Shown: positions 57,121-64,000 of the stretch, one piece after another
Layout: each line of letters opens with the position of its first letter
Position numbering within the stretch: the stretch's first letter is position 1
Source: Bidens hawaiensis
Taxonomy: Eukaryota; Streptophyta; Magnoliopsida; Asterales; Asteraceae
Direction of reading: 5' to 3'
NCBI GenBank assembly: GCA_021521415.1
Contig: JAIQDT010005807.1
Coordinates: 92,001-156,000, forward strand
DNA length: 64,000 nucleotides
Position numbers and translations under genes: made by a program
Notes under the pieces: model-generated
Databases searched by the model: none
What the model was told of the DNA's origin: nothing
What the model saw: only the letters and a program-made list of their open reading frames with translations

Positions 57121-59786
57121 ATGGCCTTGCTTTCTGATCTTGTCAACCTTAACCTCACCGATTCCACCTCTAAAATCATTGCAGAATACATATGGTACAT
57201 ACTGTATACTTCATCACCATGCTTGTGTAGATATTGTTAGTAATTTGGGGTGAGCTCGGTACCAGTGAAAGTTAGTATAGTACGATATTTGAACAGAGAA
57301 TACCACCGGTGATGTCGAAAGTATTGATCCCAAAAATACCTGAACACAGCACCAATTGCTCATCCTAGTTGAAAATAATAATAATAATACTTGAAACCAG
57401 GCATCCTCTGTTCTTGGTCCTGTAATAAAATAAAAAATGAAAAGTTTTAATACTTTTTAGTTGTGTAGTCAAAGAATCCAAGACTATGCTTACTCATAAA
57501 TATAATCTTAAAAATTTAATTTAAAATTAATTTGTTGAGTTATTTAACATCTAATTATAATTGGTGACGTTTGGTGTAAACAGGATCGGTGGATCAGGCA
57601 TGGATGTTAGAAGCAAAGCAAGAGTAATTTGTTATTATTCATTCATGATTATTACTAATTTACTATAATATATAATATAACCAATGATTTATTTGAGTTT
57701 TATTATTATACATTTTTTATGTGTGTGTGTATTTTAGACACTTTCGGGTCCGGTGGATGATCCAAAGAAGCTACCAAAGTGGAACTTTGATGGGTCCAGC
57801 ACAGGGCAAGCACCTGGGGAAGATAGTGAAGTTATTCTCTAGTGCGTACAGTTTTTATTTTAACTTTAAATATATAGTCACCAAAAGTTTTTGGACTAAT
57901 ATTGTGTATTTGATTGATGAATAAAACAGCCCACAAGCCATTTTCAAGGATCCCTTTAGAAGGGGTAACAATATATTGGTAAATTTTCAAGAATTTCTAT
58001 ATATATTATTCCTATACTTTATACCAACGCAAAACGGGTAGATCGGGTCATTACAGGTTGGGTCAAAATGGGGTTCAGCTACGGTTCTTAACGGTTGGAA
58101 TTTGGACGGTTTGGATTGGTCCGATTGGATTTCTAGACGTAGCTGGTAAATACAGTTTTTGGAAAACTAAACCGAACCAAACCGGCCTGAATAGTTGGGT
58201 TGGCTGGGCCCGCGGGTTATTATTATTGTTTTTTTCTTTTCCTTTTTAAAGCACGAAGTTCTAATATTATAGCTTCAAAAGTTTAGTGAAATGTTAGGTT
58301 TAAAAAGTAAACCTTTTAGCTTCTGATTATTAGAAGTTTTACTATAAATAAGAAAAAGTTAAATAAGTATGAAATAAGGTAAATTAGTAACACATACGTA
58401 TTATAACTAAACGCACTGATACATGTTATGATTATTTAGTTTCTATACATCGAAAAGATAGAAAAGTTACATTATTGTTTTAAAATTATATAGATTAAAG
58501 ATTTATGTTTTTATTATTCAAGTCTCTAACTAAAACTAAACCGTGATAATAAAATTTGGTTTTTCAAATCCATAAATCATAAACGAACCTTTTCGTTCCT
58601 AAACCTGCCAAGCCGCGGCAGATTTAGCTCGGCTTGGACACCTTGAACAGTTTAAGGTTTCTGTCCTCTGTACCAGATTTAATAAAATGTGTGTATTATT
58701 ATAGGTGATGTGTGATGCTTACACTCCAGCCGGTGAGCCAATCCCGACTAACAAAAGGTATGCTGCAGCCAAGATCTTCAGCCACCCGGACGTCGAAAAG
58801 GAGGTTCCATGGTACTTTCCAAAAGTTTTTTTTTTTTTTTTTTTATATAATTTACTTTAAAACAATGTAATTTAAGTAACTCAATATTCAATGTTTTCCT
58901 TATTAACAATAGGTATGGAATTGAGCAAGAATACACCTTGTTGCAGAAAGATATCAACTGGCCTCTTGGTTGGCCTCAAGGTGGTTTCCCTGGTCCACAG
59001 GTAATCAAATCTATCTTTAATCTTCATAAATGCAAATAACATGATCAACTTTTAACTATATGTTTGTTAATATTATTTCATTTTAGGGGCCATATTATTG
59101 TGGTATTGGTGCTGATAAAGCTTTCGGCCGCGATATTGTTGACGCTCATTATAAGGCTTGTCTTTATGCTGGCATCAACATTAGTGGCATCAATGGCGAA
59201 GTTATGCCCGGACAAGTAGGTTTAAAAAAAAAAAAAAACTTCCTTTTAATGTTTTGACACGGACCCGACTCTTTATTTCCCGTTTGCAACCTTATAAATT
59301 ATTGAACTCTACTTTGTTACACAGTGGGAATTTCAAGTTGGGCCAGCTGTAGGCATCTCTGCTGGTGATGAACTTTGGGTGGCTCGCTACATTCTCGAGG
59401 TATTGCGAATCTACTGTTTGTTTTCGTTTTATTGATGTGTGCTTTGTTGGAGTAATAATCAAGCCTTTGTTATCCTAAAGTTTATTGTATTAATAATGAA
59501 ATCCTAAGTTTATTTACTTGTTAGTTAAGTTAGTTAAATGATGGTTAAGGGCACTTATTATAGTTATTTATTTGATAGTTACATAACTAACACCCTTGTT
59601 GTATATACATAGTTCGGTTAAGAATCTTGACATCGAGGTTTTGTTTTGTTCAGAGGATAACCGAGATTGCTGGAGTGGTGGTTTCATTCGACCCCAAGCC
59701 GATTCCGGTCAGTTTGTTTCTATTTTGTTTATTTAAACCATGTTAAATGATGTAAGTATCACGTGTTAAAGAGATGCAATCTTGAA

Positions 59787-59818
<32 letters not shown>

Positions 59819-60321
59819 TAACTATAGGTAAATCGGTTTTCTAGATTTACTTAAAAGCATGTTTCTATGTTTATGCTAATCATAATCAAGTTCATAACCA
59901 ATTAATAATAATCTTTTAGCACAAAGTCCATGAGGGAAGAAGGCGGGTATGAGGTGATCAAGAAAGCTATTGAGAAGATGGGTTTGAGGCACAAAGAACA
60001 TATCGCAGCATACGGTGATGGGAATGAGCGTCGGCTTACGGGGCGTCATGAAACCGCTGACATCAACACCTTTATATGGGTACACCATATGTCACATAAA
60101 CAGTAATGTTATATAACTTACATGATTTCAATAGTTAGTTTGATATTGTATTTTAACTGTTTGTGTAGGGTGTTGCGAATCGTGGCGCGTCTATTCGTGT
60201 GGGACGTGACACGGAGAAAGAAGGAAAAGGGTATTTTGAGGACCGAAGGCCTTCATCTAACATGGATCCGTATGTGGTGACCTCCATGATTGCTGAGACC
60301 ACCATTTTGTGGAACAAATAA
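57121..60321 (+). CDS. GLN1: Cytosolic glutamine synthetase (GS1), 12 exons, 356 residues
   Basis: It makes glutamine from glutamate, ammonium and ATP in the cytosol. Exons: 57121-57194, 57584-57623, 57738-57841, 57930-57978, 58705-58811, 58913-59000, 59087-59215, 59325-59399, 59654-59707, 59790-59827, 59920-60079, 60169-60321. All introns are GT-AG and the phases give an unbroken 356-residue protein, the normal GS1 length. It begins [20 protein letters not shown] with no plastid transit peptide and ends ILWNK without the C-terminal extension of the plastid form. Active-site residues sit at family positions: Asp56, Glu129, Glu131, Glu192, His249, Arg291, Glu297, Arg311, Arg316, Arg332. Signatures [33 protein letters not shown] and [14 protein letters not shown] are intact. 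Intron 4 is the longest (726 bp). A Helitron copy lies 317 bp upstream. Which GS1 paralogue it is cannot be told. Confidence 0.98.
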
Positions 60322-61985
60322 TGAGTTTGTTTTGTTTTGGAGGAAGATTTGAGAACTGATTTACTTGATTGATATTTAGAAACAACCCTTTTATTTAATT
60401 TCTTGAAAACTCGTTGCATCTTACCTGTTTTGTTGTTTATTTCTACTTCAACTTCATGTGTTATGTGAAGAACTACTACTACTGGATTGGGTTTGAGATT
60501 TTTCCCATGGGTGTATTGTTGACATGCATATTCTAATAACAAGATTCAAGGGTTGATTTCTATATGCTTTTATTGAAATGAAACTCTATTATTTGGTGTT
60601 AGGGTATATGCATATGGAAGCAACGACACACAATCAGGATCAAATGCTGAATATAAACAAACATGAGGATATAATGTGATCCAGCGTAAACTGACCTATA
60701 TTCACGAATTGCAACAAAGAAATCCTTACCTTGTTTCTATATTTATATGGATTGCAATAATCATTTTTCTAAATTATTTTTCGTTAATAAGCTGTTGTAA
60801 TAACCATTATATAAGTGTCGATTATTCCGTTATTTTGATAGTGATTGTAAGACTTTGATAATTTATTAGGAGCATTCCTTTTGACATATCTAAAAACATA
60901 TTTTGATGAATGAAATTATTACAACTTTGGGGTTTTCAATGGTCTTGGGAGGAACTTGTTTTTTAGGATTTTCATCTACTTTTGTTTCTTTAAGGCTTAA
61001 GCGTTTGAACACACGTAATTGTTTTAATTAATTTACTTCACTTAATTGTTAATAATAATTAATATATATTCAAACATGTCTAGTATGTTAAGTTAATATC
61101 TTTTATTAGTTTATAGTATCGTGTTATAATACCATGTAGCCAGGCTAGAAATGTTATCATGATGTCTTTTACGCCCAACGTGTTCGTTTATATTTTTGAC
61201 ATTCCGGTTTATTTATATAGATGAACCGGGTTCGTTTTATGTTCAATGTAATTGGGCTATTTAACAATAGTATCGGGCTTATATATTGGGCCGCCATCAT
61301 TTGTATCGGGTTTGGTTATAACAATTGGGCTGGTTTACATATTGGACCGGTCCTATTATTGATCCGCATTTTGTATTGGGCCAAAACTCTTAATTGGCTG
61401 AACCCATTTAATTCTACATATGTTAGTGAATGAAGCCCACTATGGTTTAGTCCACCTAACCTTTCTCAGTTGATTGACTGATTCTCTTTATATATAGAAA
61501 ATAAAAATAAAAATCATGACCCTATTTTCTCAGTCGATTCTCTTTACAATTTTCGATGAGTATCACAACATAATTATTTTATATTTACTTTCACATTTTG
61601 ATTTAGTTTCTCTCTATTAGCTTTTTGAGGTATTTGGTGTGTATTAAGTAGTTCTTATAACTTTAGCAATTAGCAAATGGTCATTTGATTGAAGTTAAGG
61701 TTTGCTACATAATTTACATGTAGCATAGAAAATAATCGTATTAGGAGGACTTTCCCCCCCCCCCTTTTTTTTTGGCGCCATACACATTTGACTACTATTG
61801 TTTCTCAAAATAGTACTGTTATGTACTGTTGGACAGTGATTTGGTTTATATCACTTACTGGTCCATGATGTTATGTTTCATATTTTAGTATTTAGTTATA
61901 AACTAGCAATTAGCGTAAAAACCATGAAAAAAGTAACACTAAAACGTTTTATCGAATACATGTGTTGAGAAGGGGGGGGGGGGTA
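60322..61985. other. GS1 3' UTR and AT-rich intergenic DNA, no further gene seen
   Basis: The first ~250 bp after the GS1 stop is the likely 3' UTR. Beyond it I see no supported gene. At 61200-61400 there is 'ATTGGGC(C/T)' repeated text typical of short plant repeats. A poly-C/poly-T run lies near 61754-61775 and a poly-G run near 61973-61983. Confidence 0.5.
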
Positions 61986-61989
61986 AAAC

Positions 61990-62390
61990 AAACAAAAAGT
62001 GCACGTAAAATGTTAAACCGCACACGACCGTTATGACGTGTTAACGCGCAAAATTAAACCGAAACACAAAACATAAAAAATAACAACTAACTCAACTTAG
62101 GATCCGCGTGGTGCGACTGGGTAGTTAAGCGTAAAAATGTTGAACCACACACCCGCGTTGCAGTGTGTTAACTCGCACAATGTAGACCGAGGCGTTAAAC
62201 GGAAAAAAAATCAAATATAAAAGGTAATTAACTCAACTTAGGACCCACATGGTGCGACTGGGTTGTTAAGCGTGGAAAATAAACGTAAACATATTAAACC
62301 ACACACCTGCATTGCAGTGTGTTAACTCGTATAATGTAGACTGATACGTTAAACAGGAAAATTATCAAATATAAAAATTAGCAGGGACTA
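61990..62390. repeat. Imperfect tandem array, three units of about 130-155 bp
   Basis: Unit cores start near 62011, 62139 and 62292 with T(G/A)TT(A/G)AACC(G/A)CACAC, and each has GTGTTAAC(T/G)CG(C/T) and ACTCAACTTAGGA(T/C)CC downstream followed by TGGTGCGACTGGGT. Units vary in length through small indels. No coding sequence. Confidence 0.8.
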
Positions 62391-64000
62391 AAGTTCAAAG
62401 TGAAAAAGTGTGAGGATTAAAAATGAAAAATGTTTTGTAACAAACATGTAAATTATGAAAAGTGTAGGGTTAAAAAGTAAAAAAGTATAATATCAAAACT
62501 AAAAGTACAAATTTGTTTGCAAAGAGTACAAGTGATGAAGCCTTGCAAAGTTGCTAAATATATATATATAATATTGAAAGGGTAGTGTTTCATAGATACT
62601 GAAAAGGCCATGGTTATTCACACACCCTTTTGGTTATTTACACACTTTTTTAACACACATTTTATCTATTATGTACACATTCTCTAAAGAGAGAGAGGGT
62701 GTATCATGTATGAATAACACATCCCTGCTGAAAATGCACATTGTTACCGACGGTATGCTGTAGGACACTTTTATAAAATAATAAATGAATATGAAGTAAA
62801 ATTAACGCTAACGATATTCTTGTTAGTAATGGGAAATATACGAGTACGATAACGTTTACAACATCAAATAAAATGTATATAATATACAAATTATTTATAT
62901 TCAAAATTGATAAGATATGGTTTCATCGGCCGGTCTTCATGTAATAGATTCGTCTTGCGTCTTCATCACATTGGTCATCGACTAATTAACTAAGCTCATT
63001 GAATCGCGTATTCTTGAACGATCTTTTATGTAGTCTTCAACGAAAGCTTGATCTGCATCTTCTTGTATGATCCTTATCTACACAAATGAACAGACTAATG
63101 TTAACGGTTGTGACTGAGGATTCGTGTTCAACACGGGTCCCTTTAAATAGATTTCGTGTTTCTATTAAAGAGTCCGTCTATCTCTCAGGGTATAACAGCC
63201 AAAACAGTATGCACTGCCGGGGAGATACTCACACGTTCGAGGTTAGTGGTAAAACTTTGAGGTAAAAATAGAATGAAAAGGTCTCATCTCTATAGGTTCC
63301 TTCAATATATGAGTCTTCAATGTTTTCTTTTTTACCAATAACCCTTCTTACATGCATGTATTTTTTCTTTGAATTTTCTAGGTTCTAATTTTTATAGCAT
63401 TTTTCAAACGAAACACACAGCCTATTATTTATTTATATATATATATATATATAAAGTTTCACTTAATTAGAAATTCAATATTCTAATAAAAACGTACTAA
63501 TTAATCAATTGTCATAAGAAACCTAGATGAAGATCGAGTTTAATATTAATATTCCAATTAATCTTCAATATTTCATTCACTATGATAACTTTCCAACATA
63601 TGCATGCAACTATGCAAGTTCCACTCAACGCACACAACCGTAACAAGTCAAGACGTCAGGCCAGTTACAGGAGTGTTTTGAACCTGTGTAAGATATATAC
63701 TGTCATCTTCACCTTTTAATTATTTCTCAAAATCTCCATTTTGTCCTCCATGTTTCAAGCCTAAAAACAAAAGCTATGATTGATTTTTCTCTTGGATTTA
63801 ATATGCTTCGATCTGTCTAATAATTTTCACCTTAATGCAACTAACTTGATGAGTACTTATTTTAGTGTTTCGGCTGTTTAAAAAGACGATGTGGCACTGC
63901 CACCCGCAACACCTGCTGCAAAACCAATGCATCCAAAAAGACCATATGACAAACCGACATGTTCATTTCAGCTTCACTTAATTAAACTGCAAATAACCAA
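62391..64000. other. AT-rich intergenic DNA, no gene seen
   Basis: No supported reading frame. It contains CACACCCTTTTGGTTATTTACACAC-like duplicated text at 62622-62660 and an (AT)n run at 63436-63452. The window ends here without another gene start. Confidence 0.5.

Overview
The window is plant nuclear DNA from a eudicot, and the mix of repeats fits Asteraceae (inference only). It holds one clearly intact host gene, a cytosolic glutamine synthetase (GS1; 12 exons, 57121-60321, + strand), and one near-complete host gene split by a one-base frameshift, a PORR-domain organelle RNA-recognition protein (27461-28578, - strand). Nearly everything else is transposable element, much of it nested.

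Layout. 1-11027: a young, near full-length Ty3/gypsy chromovirus of Tekay/Del type on the - strand. It has ~3.3 kb LTRs (the 3' LTR is cut by the window edge), a tRNA-iMet primer site, a polypurine tract, gag, a 1248-residue pol with a chromodomain-like tail, and an extra ORF upstream of gag ending in a putative membrane anchor. It is inserted in the 3' end of a Ty1/copia-like element (11028 to ~11690). ~11700-19196: a decayed Tat-lineage gypsy element, with pol fragments on - and an antisense accessory gene on +. 19197-27460: no genes; two hAT-like elements and a Mutator-like MITE with a 9-bp target duplication. 27461-28578: the PORR gene. 29263-40574: a second, much better preserved Tat-lineage element on -. 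Its 3' LTR is complete, but its 5' LTR is reduced to about 19 bp. Gag-pol carries two stops and one frameshift, while the antisense five-exon accessory gene (31289-34419, +) is open throughout and has its own TATA box. 40575-56803: a mosaic of DNA transposons. These are a non-autonomous Helitron with a PIF/Harbinger derivative inserted in its 5' tip, an 8-bp-TSD MITE, a PIF/Harbinger transposase gene split by a 1907-bp solo LTR, an old ~6.1 kb Helitron relic with an RPA-like exon and a helicase C-terminus, and a second copy of the small Helitron joined tail-to-tail to it. 57121-60321: GS1. 60322-64000: intergenic, with one short tandem array.

Functional links. The two Tat elements share one plan: gag-PR-RT-RH-IN on one strand and an intron-containing gene on the opposite strand between pol and the 3' LTR. 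The Harbinger parts (a Myb/GST-T3-like N-terminal fragment and a separate DDE transposase) are the two halves of a two-gene system. The second small Helitron ends 317 bp upstream of the GS1 start codon, so it forms part of that promoter region.
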